A stretch of DNA of 47,631 nucleotides from Clostridia bacterium (GCA_030625965.1 DAOUPV010000009.1:1-47631), one strand, 5' to 3'. Positions 31,999-41,582 are shown, counted from the stretch's first letter. Translations and numbers: made by a program. Notes: generated by a model from the sequence alone, not told the origin.

Positions 31999-32031
31999 TA
32001 CGAACGTCTACTGGATCAATAACTTATGCAT

Positions 32032-32064
32032 AGAGAAGCTTCCGCCTTAGGCGGAAGCTTCTCT
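32032..32064 (+). terminator. Terminator of the LysM/phosphatase gene
   Basis: A perfect 15-bp stem (32032-32046 with 32050-32064, loop TTA) is followed by ATTGT, so the T tract is poor. Confidence 0.8.
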
Positions 32065-32080
32065 ATTGTACGGAAGAAAG

Positions 32081-32111
32081 ACAACAGACTGTCATGTTAG
32101 CAGTCTGTTGT
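32081..32111 (-). terminator. Terminator of the minus-strand small gene
   Basis: ACAACAGACTG (32081-32091) pairs with 32101-32111. On the minus strand it is followed by CTTTCTTCC. It lies 22 bp past the stop of the 62-residue gene. Confidence 0.7.
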
Positions 32112-32133
32112 CATATTAGGTAGGAATATTTTC

Positions 32134-32322
32134 TTAAGGTGTTTTTTGTTTCTCTACGATGAGCAAATAGTCGATTTTGGCCGTGGCACCCATGGGATGC
32201 ATAGCCGGCCTTATATGTGGGATTATTGAGATGACCTCACCAGCTAAACTGTTTAGGAATGGTTCAAGCTTTTCTTGTTCCTTATCCAGGTTAATATCCA
32301 ACCTGTGAACACGGTACGTCAT
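32134..32322 (-). CDS. Small conserved-looking hypothetical protein (62 aa)
   Basis: This 62-residue protein begins TYRVHRLDINLDKEQEKLEPFL and ends AKIDYLLIVEKQKTP. The pattern is a strand, a charged helix, then two hydrophobic strands (EVISIIPHIRP, KIDYLLIVEK), that is, a small alpha/beta fold. It has its own promoter (32346-32374) with consensus spacing, a purine-rich ribosome site (GAGAGGGGG) and a terminator, so it is a real gene. I recall similar unnamed proteins in other Clostridia but no function. Confidence 0.75.
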   Translation of the reverse strand: MTYRVHRLDINLDKEQEKLEPFLNSLAGEVISIIPHIRPAMHPMGATAKIDYLLIVEKQKTP

Positions 32323-32345
32323 ATCCTGCGCCCCCTCTCACTTAT

Positions 32346-32374
32346 ATTGTATGTTCAGTGAGAACGAACTGCAA
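32346..32374 (-). promoter_or_regulatory. Promoter of the 62-residue gene
   Basis: On the minus strand, TTGCAG (32374-32369) and TACAAT (32351-32346) are 17 bp apart. Confidence 0.75.
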
Positions 32375-32437
32375 TTCTGTCCTAAGCAGATGGCAAATAT
32401 GATATGTTATGCATCAATTATTTAGAGAAAAGTTCGT

Positions 32438-32950
32438 CTACACCATAACCGTGAACAGTTCCTCGCTGTCGATGACATGACAGTAGATGTTATTCAGGAT
32501 CTCTAATTCGTGGTCCTGAATATCCTGGGTGGCCGCCATGCAGGCATCCTCGCTGAGGAAGACACGGAAACTTTCGTCAGCCAGGCTGCGTACACTGCAG
32601 GATACACACTGATCGGTATACAGTCCGGTAACAACCAAGGTATCGATATCCATGTTGTGAAGTATGAGTCGCAGGTTGGTACCGGTGATAGCGCTATTTG
32701 TGGTTTTCATGATTACGATTTCGTCTTCCTGGGGAGTAAGTTCGTCGATGATCTCGCCCTGCTTATCCCCTATGGGAAGCAGCAGATTGTTGAAGCCGGT
32801 TTCCTTTTGGACCAGTGAGCGATCCCTACCGTTCTTTGTCAGACAGGTGATCATGGAGAAGATGACCTCCAGCTTCTTCTTTCGAAAGAAATCTAAGATC
32901 TTCTGGTTGTTGGGGATGACAACATCGTCTAGTTTGCGGTAGAAGGTTTC
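32438..32950 (-). pseudogene. 5'-truncated isochorismatase-family hydrolase
   Basis: The frame from 32950 to 32438 reads ETFYRKLDDVVIPNNQKILD and on to the C-terminus. It keeps the catalytic Lys (VIMKTTNSAITGTNL) and Cys (LYTDQCVSCSVRSLAD) of the isochorismatase/cysteine hydrolase family. The N-terminal strand with the third catalytic residue (the Asp of the usual VIDMQ) is absent. An in-frame TAG lies at 32953-32951, and I could not find the missing part in the other frames upstream. An ATG at 32854 could give a 138-residue product, but it would lack the Asp and part of the core. A role in purine, hydantoin or nicotinate breakdown may have been lost. Confidence 0.75.
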
Positions 32951-33139
32951 CTAACGCTCTTGTTCCGTAAGCTAATGAGCGAAGAAGTTGCATAGCCCTC
33001 TCGGATAGTCAAGATGTGAAGTGTTATTTAACTATTTTAAGTAAACTGAAAAGATATGCATAAAATACATAAGTTGAACTCAGAAGTAGGTTATACAGTC
33101 TAATCTTAAAGGAAAAATGCACATATTTATAAAAATACA

Positions 33140-33168
33140 TTGTATAAATATGCATTCGATTGTATAAT
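33140..33168 (+). promoter_or_regulatory. carAB promoter overlapping ARG-box-like sequences
   Basis: TTGTAT (33140-33145) and TATAAT (33163-33168) are 17 bp apart. The start would be near 33175, leaving about 20 nt of leader and no room for an attenuator. Two similar AT-rich sequences, TTGTATAAATATGCA (33140-33154) and TTGTATAATTATGAA (33160-33174), cover the promoter and resemble ArgR/AhrC boxes. Control at initiation by arginine is therefore possible. Confidence 0.6.
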
Positions 33169-33195
33169 TATGAAAAGTGCTAGAAAGGTGGAGAT

Positions 33196-34284
33196 ATGAA
33201 AGCATACGTGATGTTGGAAGACGGCAGTATGTTCACAGGCGTGAGCTTCGGCTATGAAGAAAGCTGCGTTGGGGAGATTGTATTCAATACGGGCATGACC
33301 GGTTATCAGGAGGTCCTGACGGATCCTTCGTACAGAGGACAGATCGTGACCATGACCTATCCCCTCATCGGGAACTATGGAATCAATGCAGAGGACGGAG
33401 AATCGGATAAGCCCCAGGTCAAGGGATTCATTGTAAGGGAGTATTCAGAGAATCCTTCGAACTTCCGCTGCCAGAAGAGAATCAAGGATTACCTGATTGA
33501 AAATAAGATTGTTGCGGTGGAGGGTATCGATACCAGAGCCCTGACCAAGACGATACGAGATAAGGGAACTATGAACGGGATGCTCTGTATCGGCGTGAAG
33601 CCAGAATACGATCTGGTGAAGCAGGCCATACAGAAGTACGCGATTATAAATTCGGTTGACGAGGTGACAGTCGAAGATGTTGAAGTCGAGGGAGAAGGTT
33701 CATACAAGATTGCTCTCCTGGACACGGGATACAAGAAGAACATCGTACGCTCCCTGATGAAGCGGGATGTGGAGGTGCACATTTATCCGGCCCGGACAGC
33801 AGCGAAAGAAATTCTGCAGGGTAACTTCGACGGCATCATGCTCTCCAATGGCCCTGGAGATCCCAAGGACTGTACCGAGATCATCGGGAATGTGAAGGAG
33901 CTATTCGATAGCGATGTCCCCATCTTCGGCATCTGCCTGGGACACCAGCTGTTGGCCCTGGCCAACGGGTTCGATACGGCCAAACTGAAATACGGTCACC
34001 GGGGTTGCAACCATCCGGTCAAGGATCTGAAGCATGACCGCACTTACATCACCAGCCAGAACCACGGATACGCGGTGGTGGGTGAGTCGGTGGATGCGGA
34101 TATCGCCACTGTGAGTCATGTCAACATCAATGACGGAACTTGTGAGGGACTGGAGTATAAGGATAAGAACGTGTTTACTGTGCAGTTCCATCCGGAGGCT
34201 TCTCCGGGGCCGAGCGACGCAGATTATCTGTTCGATAGTTTCATGGATCTGATCAAGGAAGGGGGAGCCAAAGATGCCTCTTAA
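33196..34284 (+). CDS. carA: Carbamoyl phosphate synthase small (glutaminase) subunit
   Basis: CarA hydrolyses glutamine and passes ammonia to CarB for carbamoyl phosphate, the precursor of both pyrimidines and arginine. The 362-residue product has the CarA N-terminal domain (EIVFNTGMTGYQEVLTDPSY). Its class I amidotransferase domain has the nucleophile Cys in FGICLGHQL (near residue 247) and the His/Glu pair in VQFHPEASPGP. ATG 33196 has AGGTGGAG upstream. The end overlaps carB by 11 bp. Confidence 0.97.
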   Translation: MKAYVMLEDGSMFTGVSFGYEESCVGEIVFNTGMTGYQEVLTDPSYRGQIVTMTYPLIGNYGINAEDGESDKPQVKGFIVREYSENPSNFRCQKRIKDYLIENKIVAVEGIDTRALTKTIRDKGTMNGMLCIGVKPEYDLVKQAIQKYAIINSVDEVTVEDVEVEGEGSYKIALLDTGYKKNIVRSLMKRDVEVHIYPARTAAKEILQGNFDGIMLSNGPGDPKDCTEIIGNVKELFDSDVPIFGICLGHQLLALANGFDTAKLKYGHRGCNHPVKDLKHDRTYITSQNHGYAVVGESVDADIATVSHVNINDGTCEGLEYKDKNVFTVQFHPEASPGPSDADYLFDSFMDLIKEGGAKDAS

Positions 34285-37200
34285 TAAAGGAATAAAGAAA
34301 GTGCTGGTTATCGGTTCAGGGCCAATAATCATCGGCCAAGCTGCCGAGTTCGACTATGCGGGAACCCAAGCCTGTCAGGCTCTGAAACAGGACGGCCTCA
34401 CAGTGGTACTGGTAAACTCCAACCCGGCCACTATCATGACGGACAAGAACATTGCGGACAAGGTTTATATCGAACCGCTGACTAAGGAAATTCTCAAAAA
34501 GATTATAGAAAAGGAAGAACCGGACAGCATCCTACCCACCTTGGGTGGGCAGACTGGACTGAACCTGGCCATGGAGCTGGCGGAAGACGGGATTCTTGCG
34601 GAGAAGGGCATCAATCTTCTGGGGACCAAGATCAGCTCCATCAAGATGGCAGAGGATCGTCAGGAATTCAAGGACCTGATGCAGAGAATCGAGGAACCGG
34701 TCATCCACTCCAAAGTGGTGGACAATCTGGAGGATGCGGTGACATTCGTTGATGAGATTGAACTGCCAGCCATCATCCGACCGGCCTACACCATGGGCGG
34801 AACCGGAGGCGGCATTGCCTATACCATGGAGGAATTTGTGGAAATCGCAGGAAACGGACTGCGTCTTTCCAGAGTGGGTGAGATCTTGGTGGAGAAGAAC
34901 ATTGAGGGCTGGAAGGAAATAGAATACGAGGTGATGCGGGACGCCAAAGGCAACACCATCACCGTCTGTAATATGGAAAACATCGATCCGGTGGGCATCC
35001 ATACAGGCGACTCCATCGTAGTGGCTCCGTCCCAGACCTTATCTGACAAGGAATATCAGATGCTTCGTACCTCGGCTCTTAAGATTATCTCCGAGCTGGG
35101 AATCGAGGGGGGCTGCAACGTGCAGTACGCCCTGCATCCGGATAGCTTCGAATATGCGGTCATCGAGGTCAATCCGCGGGTATCCCGTTCCTCGGCTCTG
35201 GCTTCCAAGGCCACTGGGTATCCCATCGCCAAGGTGGCGACCAAGATCGCCATCGGTTATGGACTGGATGAGATCAAGAACGAGGTCACCCAGAAGACCT
35301 ATGCCTGCTTCGAGCCGACACTGGACTATGTGGTTGTGAAGATACCAAAATGGCCATTTGACAAGTTCGTGAAGGCTTCAAGAAAACTAGGGACCCAGAT
35401 GAAGGCGACTGGTGAGGTTATGGCCATCAGCAATACTTTCGAGGCGGCTTTATTGAAAGCGGTACAGTCCTTGGAGCTGGGTTTGGACAGTCTGCAGCCG
35501 GGATATCTGTCAGAGCTGACAATGCAGGAGATAGAGGAGAAGATCAAGCAGAAGGATGATGAGCGGATCTTCACCCTGGCCGAAGCCCTGCGTCGAGGTA
35601 TGAGTGTGGAGAAGATTTTCTCCAATACCAAGATTGACCGTTGGTTCCTGAACCGTCTGGGGAATATCGTCCAGATGGAAAAGAAACTGGCCGTGAGTGA
35701 CAAGAAGGAGCCATCTTCTGAATTGCTGCTTATGGCAAAGAAGATGGGTTTTGCCGACTCGGCTATCGGGCGCTGCATGGGATTTGCGCCAGACAAGGTG
35801 AAACAGATACGGAAAGCGTTCGGTATACATCCGGCGTACAAGATGGTGGATACCTGTGCAGCTGAATTTGAAGCTCAGACCCCGTATTATTACTCGACCT
35901 TCGATGAACGTACTGAACTCATGGCAAGTGATAATAAGAAGGTGTTGGTCATAGGTTCCGGCCCCATCCGGATCGGACAGGGCATCGAGTTCGACTACTG
36001 CTCGGTACACAGTGTCTGGGCGCTAAAAGAGGCTGGCTATGAGACCATCATCATCAACAACAACCCGGAGACGGTCTCGACCGACTTTGATACCTCGGAT
36101 AAGCTCTTTTTTGAGCCGTTGACCGGGGAGTATGTGGAATACCTGGTTGAAGCCGAAAAGCCTGATGCAGCCATCGTGCAGTTTGGGGGTCAGACGGCAA
36201 TCAATCTGGCAGGCAAACTGGAGGAACTCGGTGTTGAGATCCTGGGGACGCCATACAAGAGTGTGGACCGCGCAGAGGACCGTGAGAAATTCGATGTGGT
36301 TCTCAGCAATTGCATGGTCCCACGACCGGATGGCACAACCGTGTTCACCAAGGAAGAAGCGATTAATGTAGCGAGTCGGATCGGTTATCCGGTCCTGGTC
36401 CGTCCCTCCTATGTGTTGGGCGGCAAAGGAATGGAGATCGCCTTCAATGATGCCGATCTGGTGGAATTCATGGACATCATCACCAGAGAAGTGCAGGAGC
36501 ATCCCATCCTGATTGACAAGTACCTGATGGGCAAGGAATTGGAAGTGGATGCCATATGTGATGGCAAGGACATCCTGATTCCTGGTATTATGCAACACTT
36601 GGAACGAGCGGGTGTTCACTCCGGTGACTCCATATCTGTTTATCCGCCACAGACCATAGACGAGAAGCATCTGGAAACCATGGTTCTCTATACGGAACGA
36701 CTCGCCAAGGAGCTGCAGATTATAGGAATTGTCAATATACAGTTCGTGCTACATGGAGACGAAATCTATGTCATCGAAGTCAATCCGCGTTCCTCCAGAA
36801 CAGTACCTTACCTGTCGAAGGTGACAGGTGTACCCATGGTCGAACTGGCTACCAAGTGCTGTCTGGGGCAGAAACTGGATGATTTAGGATTTGGCACTGG
36901 CCTCTATCCAGAGAAAGATATTGTTGCGGTCAAGGTACCGGTATTCTCCTTCGAGAAGCTGCATGATGTAGATACCTCGCTAGGTCCGGAGATGAAATCC
37001 ACCGGTGAAGTGCTGGGTATCGCAAAGACCTTTTCTGAGGCGGTGCACAAGGGCTTTCTTGGAAGCTATATCAATATCCCGGCTAAAGGCAACATCCTGC
37101 TCACGGTGGCGGACGGCCACAAGCAGGAGCTGGTTCCTCTGGCGGCCAAGCTTTTGAAGATGGGCTTTAACCTGTATGCCACAGAGAAAACCTGCCAGAG

Positions 37201-37480
37201 TTTAATCGAGAACCAAATCAAAGCCGAAGCGATCAAAAAGATTGGTAATGGTGAACCGAATCTGATGACGATGCTGGAAGGGGGAGAACTGGACTTGGTC
37301 ATTATTACACCCACTAAGGGGCGCGAAGCCAAGCGTGATGGATTCCAGATCCGTCGTAAAGCAGTGGAGAAATCCGTGCCTTGCCTTACTTCGCTGGATA
37401 CGGCCTGGGCGTTGGTCAAATCCATTGACCACCACCATGGCAACGGGCAGGTGGATGTGGTTGAACTGGGGAGCATTTGA
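34274..37480 (+). CDS. carB: Carbamoyl phosphate synthase large subunit
   Basis: The 1068-residue product has the duplicated CarB plan. Two ATP-grasp halves start at KVLVIGSGPIIIGQAAEFDY (about residue 9) and KVLVIGSGPIRIGQGIEFDY (about 556), with a helical oligomerisation domain between them. A C-terminal MGS-like allosteric domain begins near 935. Glu/Asn ligands are visible in EVNPRVSRSSALASKATGYP and EVNPRSSRTVPYLSKVTGVP. Translation is coupled to carA by the 11-bp overlap, with GGAAGGGGG inside carA as ribosome site. Together with pyrBI it supplies the start of the pyrimidine pathway. Confidence 0.98.
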   Translation: MPLNKGIKKVLVIGSGPIIIGQAAEFDYAGTQACQALKQDGLTVVLVNSNPATIMTDKNIADKVYIEPLTKEILKKIIEKEEPDSILPTLGGQTGLNLAMELAEDGILAEKGINLLGTKISSIKMAEDRQEFKDLMQRIEEPVIHSKVVDNLEDAVTFVDEIELPAIIRPAYTMGGTGGGIAYTMEEFVEIAGNGLRLSRVGEILVEKNIEGWKEIEYEVMRDAKGNTITVCNMENIDPVGIHTGDSIVVAPSQTLSDKEYQMLRTSALKIISELGIEGGCNVQYALHPDSFEYAVIEVNPRVSRSSALASKATGYPIAKVATKIAIGYGLDEIKNEVTQKTYACFEPTLDYVVVKIPKWPFDKFVKASRKLGTQMKATGEVMAISNTFEAALLKAVQSLELGLDSLQPGYLSELTMQEIEEKIKQKDDERIFTLAEALRRGMSVEKIFSNTKIDRWFLNRLGNIVQMEKKLAVSDKKEPSSELLLMAKKMGFADSAIGRCMGFAPDKVKQIRKAFGIHPAYKMVDTCAAEFEAQTPYYYSTFDERTELMASDNKKVLVIGSGPIRIGQGIEFDYCSVHSVWALKEAGYETIIINNNPETVSTDFDTSDKLFFEPLTGEYVEYLVEAEKPDAAIVQFGGQTAINLAGKLEELGVEILGTPYKSVDRAEDREKFDVVLSNCMVPRPDGTTVFTKEEAINVASRIGYPVLVRPSYVLGGKGMEIAFNDADLVEFMDIITREVQEHPILIDKYLMGKELEVDAICDGKDILIPGIMQHLERAGVHSGDSISVYPPQTIDEKHLETMVLYTERLAKELQIIGIVNIQFVLHGDEIYVIEVNPRSSRTVPYLSKVTGVPMVELATKCCLGQKLDDLGFGTGLYPEKDIVAVKVPVFSFEKLHDVDTSLGPEMKSTGEVLGIAKTFSEAVHKGFLGSYINIPAKGNILLTVADGHKQELVPLAAKLLKMGFNLYATEKTCQSLIENQIKAEAIKKIGNGEPNLMTMLEGGELDLVIITPTKGREAKRDGFQIRRKAVEKSVPCLTSLDTAWALVKSIDHHHGNGQVDVVELGSI

Positions 37481-37553
37481 GCTTAGTGCTTTGTGGAAGA
37501 GTGCATTAGGTGGCGCTTTCAAATATAGGCAGAGGGAATTGATCCCGACACCA

Positions 37554-37594
37554 GACGAAGAATGTGAGTAGATCTCACATTCTTCGTCATTTTT
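37554..37594 (+). terminator. Terminator of carAB
   Basis: A perfect 15-bp stem (37554-37568 with 37574-37588, loop TAGAT) is followed by ATTTTT. Confidence 0.93.
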
Positions 37595-37781
37595 ATGCCC
37601 GTAAACGCCCTTTTTTGTCTCTTTTGTCCACACGTACAAAGATATGTTGAAAAGGCTATTCCATCGCCTAATGCCTAAGAAAGCAGCTAGGATTATAATG
37701 AATTATAGACATATGACCGATAGCAGGAAGATTATAGGAACTTTGTAGTGAGGATGTTAAAGATTATAGAGGAGGGTTTTT
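37595..37781 (+). other. Control region before the molybdenum hydroxylase operon
   Basis: A TATAAT (37695-37700) is the best -10. The hexamer ATTATA recurs four times between 37693 and 37767, and TTTGT-N8-ACAAA (37624-37641) is an inverted repeat. One of these may be a regulator site, perhaps for PucR, but no site can be assigned. Confidence 0.35.
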
Positions 37782-38252
37782 ATGGTAATCAAATTCACGC
37801 TTAATGGTGAACGTGTATCCGCACCTGTAGACAACAATTTGCGATTGTTGGATCTCTTGAGAGACTATTTCAAGCTTACTGGAGCCAAGGAAGGTTGCGG
37901 ACAAGGAGAATGTGGTGCTTGTACCGTAATCATGGATGGAAGAGCTGTGAATGCTTGCCTTATCCCGGTAAGACAAGTAGAAGGTACGGAAGTTCTCACC
38001 ATTGAAGGATTGGAAAAAGATGGGGAGATGGACATCGTCCAAAAGGCTTTTCTCAAGGAAGGGGCCATCCAGTGCGGATACTGTTCGCCGGGCATGATTA
38101 TGTCCGTCAAAGCTCTTCTGATGAACAACCCGAACCCTAGCAGGAAAGAACTGGTTGAGGCTATAGCTGGTAATATATGCCGTTGCACCGGATATACCAA
38201 GATCATCAAGGCGGCGGAGACCGCTGTTGAAGAGACTTGCGCCCAGGAGTAA
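37782..38252 (+). CDS. Xanthine dehydrogenase-type [2Fe-2S] subunit
   Basis: The 156-residue iron-sulfur subunit of a three-subunit molybdenum hydroxylase. The N-terminal plant-type [2Fe-2S] cluster is in GCGQGECGACTVIMDGRAVNAC (Cys near 43, 48, 51, 63). The C-terminal helical [2Fe-2S] cluster is in QCGYCSPGM and ICRCTGY. It passes electrons from the molybdenum site to FAD. ATG 37782 follows GAGGAGGG. It is first in an operon with the FAD and molybdenum subunits. Confidence 0.95.
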   Translation: MVIKFTLNGERVSAPVDNNLRLLDLLRDYFKLTGAKEGCGQGECGACTVIMDGRAVNACLIPVRQVEGTEVLTIEGLEKDGEMDIVQKAFLKEGAIQCGYCSPGMIMSVKALLMNNPNPSRKELVEAIAGNICRCTGYTKIIKAAETAVEETCAQE

Positions 38253-38262
38253 GGAGGAAATC

Positions 38263-39153
38263 ATGAAGGTTAATGAATACAAGATGGCTTCTTCTATCGA
38301 AGAAGCGCTAACGACGCTAGCAACTTCCCCCACTGAGTACCGGATGCTGGCAGGTGGTACAGATGTACTGCCCCGTTTCCGGGACAATCTGATTAAGGAA
38401 GACAAGATATTGGATCTGACACTACTCAAGGCAGAGTTGGGATTCATCACTATGGATGAGACCGGGGCATTACATATCGGGGCGATGGCGACGCATCAGG
38501 AAATCGTTGAGAACGAGATTATCAAGGAACATTTCTCAGTTCTGCAGGATGCTTGCCGTACCGTAGGTTCCATACAAATCAAGAACCGGGGAACCATTGG
38601 TGGGAATATCATGAACGCTTCACCGGCAGGAGATGCCTTACCGGTGCTGATTGCAGCGGATGCTGAGGTTATTCTGATCAGTGTAGGTGGTGAGAGACGT
38701 ATGCTACTGGAGGATTTCTTGTTGGGACCGGGTAAGACGGCCATCAAGTCGGATGAGATTCTTAAGGAGATTGTGCTACCAAAGGTTTACCATGTCAGCC
38801 GTAGCAACGTAAAATACGAAGGACAGTATCGCAAGTTGGGCGGAAGGAAGGCACTGACCATTTCTATCGCCAGTGTTGCTGTGCTAAAAGATCATGAAAA
38901 CAAGATACGCGTCGCCTATGGTGCGTTAAGCCCAAGGATTCAACGGGCCAGCGCTGTAGAAGACTATGTGAATTCAGCAGCTGAACTTGATATGGACAGT
39001 CTGTATCAAGTGGTAGAAAAATGTGTCAACCCATTGTCCGACGTGCGGGCTTCTGCTGAATATCGCAAGAAGGTGGCAGCGAACCTGACACGCATGATTC
39101 TGATGCAGATGAGATACGATTTTAAGGATGAATCCGGGGAAGGTGGGTGCTAA
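38263..39153 (+). CDS. Xanthine dehydrogenase-type FAD-binding subunit
   Basis: The 296-residue product has the CO-dehydrogenase-flavoprotein fold with FAD loops LAGGTDVLP (near residue 36) and TIGGNIMNASPAGD (near 118). The C-terminal domain ends ADEYRKKVAANL-like (SAEYRKKVAANLTRMI). I start at ATG 38263, which has AAGGAGG upstream; the in-frame ATG at 38227 lies inside the previous gene. It transfers electrons to NAD(P) or another carrier. The stop lies two bases before the molybdenum subunit start. Confidence 0.94.
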   Translation: MKVNEYKMASSIEEALTTLATSPTEYRMLAGGTDVLPRFRDNLIKEDKILDLTLLKAELGFITMDETGALHIGAMATHQEIVENEIIKEHFSVLQDACRTVGSIQIKNRGTIGGNIMNASPAGDALPVLIAADAEVILISVGGERRMLLEDFLLGPGKTAIKSDEILKEIVLPKVYHVSRSNVKYEGQYRKLGGRKALTISIASVAVLKDHENKIRVAYGALSPRIQRASAVEDYVNSAAELDMDSLYQVVEKCVNPLSDVRASAEYRKKVAANLTRMILMQMRYDFKDESGEGGC

Positions 39154-39155
39154 TC

Positions 39156-41408
39156 ATGGCAGAGAATAAGTGGATTGGTAAAAAAATTACTCGCTACGAT
39201 GGAAGAGAAAAAGCGACAGGGGCATTAAAATACATGGCGGATCTGGAGTTTCCAGATGCCTTAGCAGGCAAGATACTACGTTCTCCCTATGCCCATGCTT
39301 TGGTTAAGGGTGTAGAGATCGCGGAAGCTGAAGGCATGCTAGGTGTAGTTGCGGTCCTGACGGCCAAAGATGTACCAGGACTTAACGGCTTCGGTATCGA
39401 AGGACCCGACCAGCCAGTGCTCTGTGGTGAAAGAGTACGCTTCATCGGCGACCCGGTGGCCGTGGTTTTTGCGGAAGACCTGGAGTCTGCCGAGAATGCA
39501 GTGGAGAAAATCAAGGTGGATTATGAAATTCTGCCAGCGATACTGACTCCGGAAGCGGCCTTGGAAGAAGGTGCGATCAAGATCCACGAGGAGGGAAACA
39601 TCCTTCGTCACCACAAGTCCAGCAACGGTGATGTGGAAGCGGCCTTCAAAGAGGCAGCCGTTGTCGTAGAGAATACCTATACGACTCCTTACGAAGAGCA
39701 TGCCTACATTGAAACTGAAGGCGGCTTCGGTTTGCCTTTGGAAGACGGCGGGGTGGAGCTCTATTACCCGGCACAATACTGTTTCCGTGACAGGATGCAG
39801 CTCAGTGCGGTTCTAGCCTTGCCTCAGGAGAAGATCCGAATTAATTCTAATCCTTTGGGTGGTGCGTTCGGCGGCAAGGATGACATGTTGCTGCAACCCA
39901 TACTGGCACTGGGTGCTATCAAGACAGGTCGACCTGTTAAAATTCATCTAAGCCGTGAGGAATCCTTTATGGCAAGCACCAAGCGCCTGCCATTTAAGCT
40001 CACTATGAAGACTGCAGCCGATAAGAATGGAAAATTCCTGGCCCACAAGGTTTTTGGAATATCTGAAGCGGGACCGTTTGCCGGGATTAGTGGTGCTGTG
40101 TTCAACTATGCATTTGAAAATGCCTTCTGTGTATACAAGTTCCCCAATACAGATCTGGAAGGCATTTGTGTATTCACGAACAACTCAGTTACAGGAGCTT
40201 TTAGGGGATTCGGCAACAACCAGATGACTTTCGGTACAGAGAGTCAGGTGGACCAGATCGCTGAGGCGCTCGGTATGGATCCGATCAAGATCAGACGGCT
40301 GAATTGCGTGAAGGGTGGCGAAAGATACTCCCATGGACACAAGGTCAACGAAAGTGTGATTGGCATCGACAAGTGTCTGGAAACCATGGAAAACAGCGAT
40401 ATGTGGAAGCAAAGGGAAGACTTCAAATCCCAGACTGTGGAGCCCTGGATCAAGCGCGGTGTGGGGATTGCTATATCCCAGCATGGTGGTGGATTGGGCA
40501 ACCTGTTGGATGATACGGCAACGGCTCAAATCGAAGTCCTGAGCAGCGGAATCATCAATGTCAAGGTGTCCAATGAAGAGATGGGACAAGGTAGCTTGAC
40601 TACTTTCTGGTTGATTGCTGCGGAGACCTTGGGTGTGGCCCCTGAGATGATCGAAATCTCTAGTGGTCAGACCCATAACGCACCGGATTCCGGCCCAGCT
40701 ACCGCTTCGAGGTCTACCTTCATCGCAGGTAATGCCATCATCAAGACGGCAGAAGCCTTGAAGGATGAGTTGAAAGTATTGGGCAAGGAGCTTTGGGGTA
40801 CGGACGAGATCAATATCAACAGCCAGGGTATCTACTGTGTGACCTGCAAGACCAACTTCATTTCCTGGACGGAAATCTCTGCAGCATTGAGCAAGAAGGG
40901 TATCGACAGTGTGAGCAGAACGGTGGCTATGCCCGAAACGGACATAAAAATCGATTTGGGGTTACACTTCATTCATACATACGTGAGTCAGATCGTAGAT
41001 CTGGAGGTCAATACCCTGACCGGCGAGGTGACCTTGATACAGACTGAGATTTTCCCAGAGGCTGGAAGGGTCATCAACCGTTTGGGTTATGAGGGACAAT
41101 CCGAGGGAGGATCCGTGATGAGTATGGGATATACCATCATGGAGAATTTCAAGATCAAGGACGGTAAAGCCATGACTAGGAACCTGCAGACCTATCTGGT
41201 TCCGACGGCGGCGGATATACCGGAGATCAAGGTGACTCCAGTAGAGCTGGTTGAGAAGGAAGGACCATTCGGTGCCAAAGGATTGGGTGAACCCGCATCC
41301 ATTCCCATAACACCAGCTATAACAAATGCCATTTATGATGCCGCTGGTATCAGAATCAAGGACTTGCCAGCTAGCCCGGAAAGAGTGCTGATGGAGCTGT
41401 GCAAATAA
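39156..41408 (+). CDS. Xanthine dehydrogenase-type molybdopterin subunit
   Basis: The 750-residue catalytic subunit hydroxylates (or dehydroxylates) an N-heterocycle, probably a purine. It opens IGKKITRYDGREKATGALKY. It has the molybdopterin segments GGAFGGKDD and AFRGFGNNQ (near 347; the Arg corresponds to the substrate Arg of xanthine oxidase), GQGSLTT, and near the C-terminus GAKGLGEPA (near 709), whose Glu is the catalytic base. No in-frame TGA is present, so no selenocysteine. I start at ATG 39156 rather than GTG 39147. Xanthine is favoured because a purine permease and PucR regulators follow, but nicotinate-type substrates cannot be excluded. Confidence 0.93.
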   Translation: MAENKWIGKKITRYDGREKATGALKYMADLEFPDALAGKILRSPYAHALVKGVEIAEAEGMLGVVAVLTAKDVPGLNGFGIEGPDQPVLCGERVRFIGDPVAVVFAEDLESAENAVEKIKVDYEILPAILTPEAALEEGAIKIHEEGNILRHHKSSNGDVEAAFKEAAVVVENTYTTPYEEHAYIETEGGFGLPLEDGGVELYYPAQYCFRDRMQLSAVLALPQEKIRINSNPLGGAFGGKDDMLLQPILALGAIKTGRPVKIHLSREESFMASTKRLPFKLTMKTAADKNGKFLAHKVFGISEAGPFAGISGAVFNYAFENAFCVYKFPNTDLEGICVFTNNSVTGAFRGFGNNQMTFGTESQVDQIAEALGMDPIKIRRLNCVKGGERYSHGHKVNESVIGIDKCLETMENSDMWKQREDFKSQTVEPWIKRGVGIAISQHGGGLGNLLDDTATAQIEVLSSGIINVKVSNEEMGQGSLTTFWLIAAETLGVAPEMIEISSGQTHNAPDSGPATASRSTFIAGNAIIKTAEALKDELKVLGKELWGTDEININSQGIYCVTCKTNFISWTEISAALSKKGIDSVSRTVAMPETDIKIDLGLHFIHTYVSQIVDLEVNTLTGEVTLIQTEIFPEAGRVINRLGYEGQSEGGSVMSMGYTIMENFKIKDGKAMTRNLQTYLVPTAADIPEIKVTPVELVEKEGPFGAKGLGEPASIPITPAITNAIYDAAGIRIKDLPASPERVLMELCK

Positions 41409-41548
41409 GTGTGTGCGGTTAGCGGTAGAGAGTTGGGTGCTATTTCAGATACAGAATTGTCCGCCCAGGTGATAAACATTCTGCTCTCACGGAACGAAAA
41501 GAAAAGTTAAGAGTAGACTCCGGCCTGGTTTTGGAGAGGATCATAGAG

Positions 41549-41582
41549 AAAAGAGATAGGCGGTTCAGCCTATCTCTTTTTT
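41549..41582 (+). terminator. Terminator of the molybdenum hydroxylase operon
   Basis: AAAAGAGATAGGC (41549-41561) pairs with 41568-41580 around GGTTCA and runs into T. The 140 bp before it hold no ORF that I can support. Confidence 0.92.

Noticed and set aside
36023-36670. 215-residue ORF antisense to carB
   Set aside because: Entirely within carB, no ribosome site and no family resemblance.
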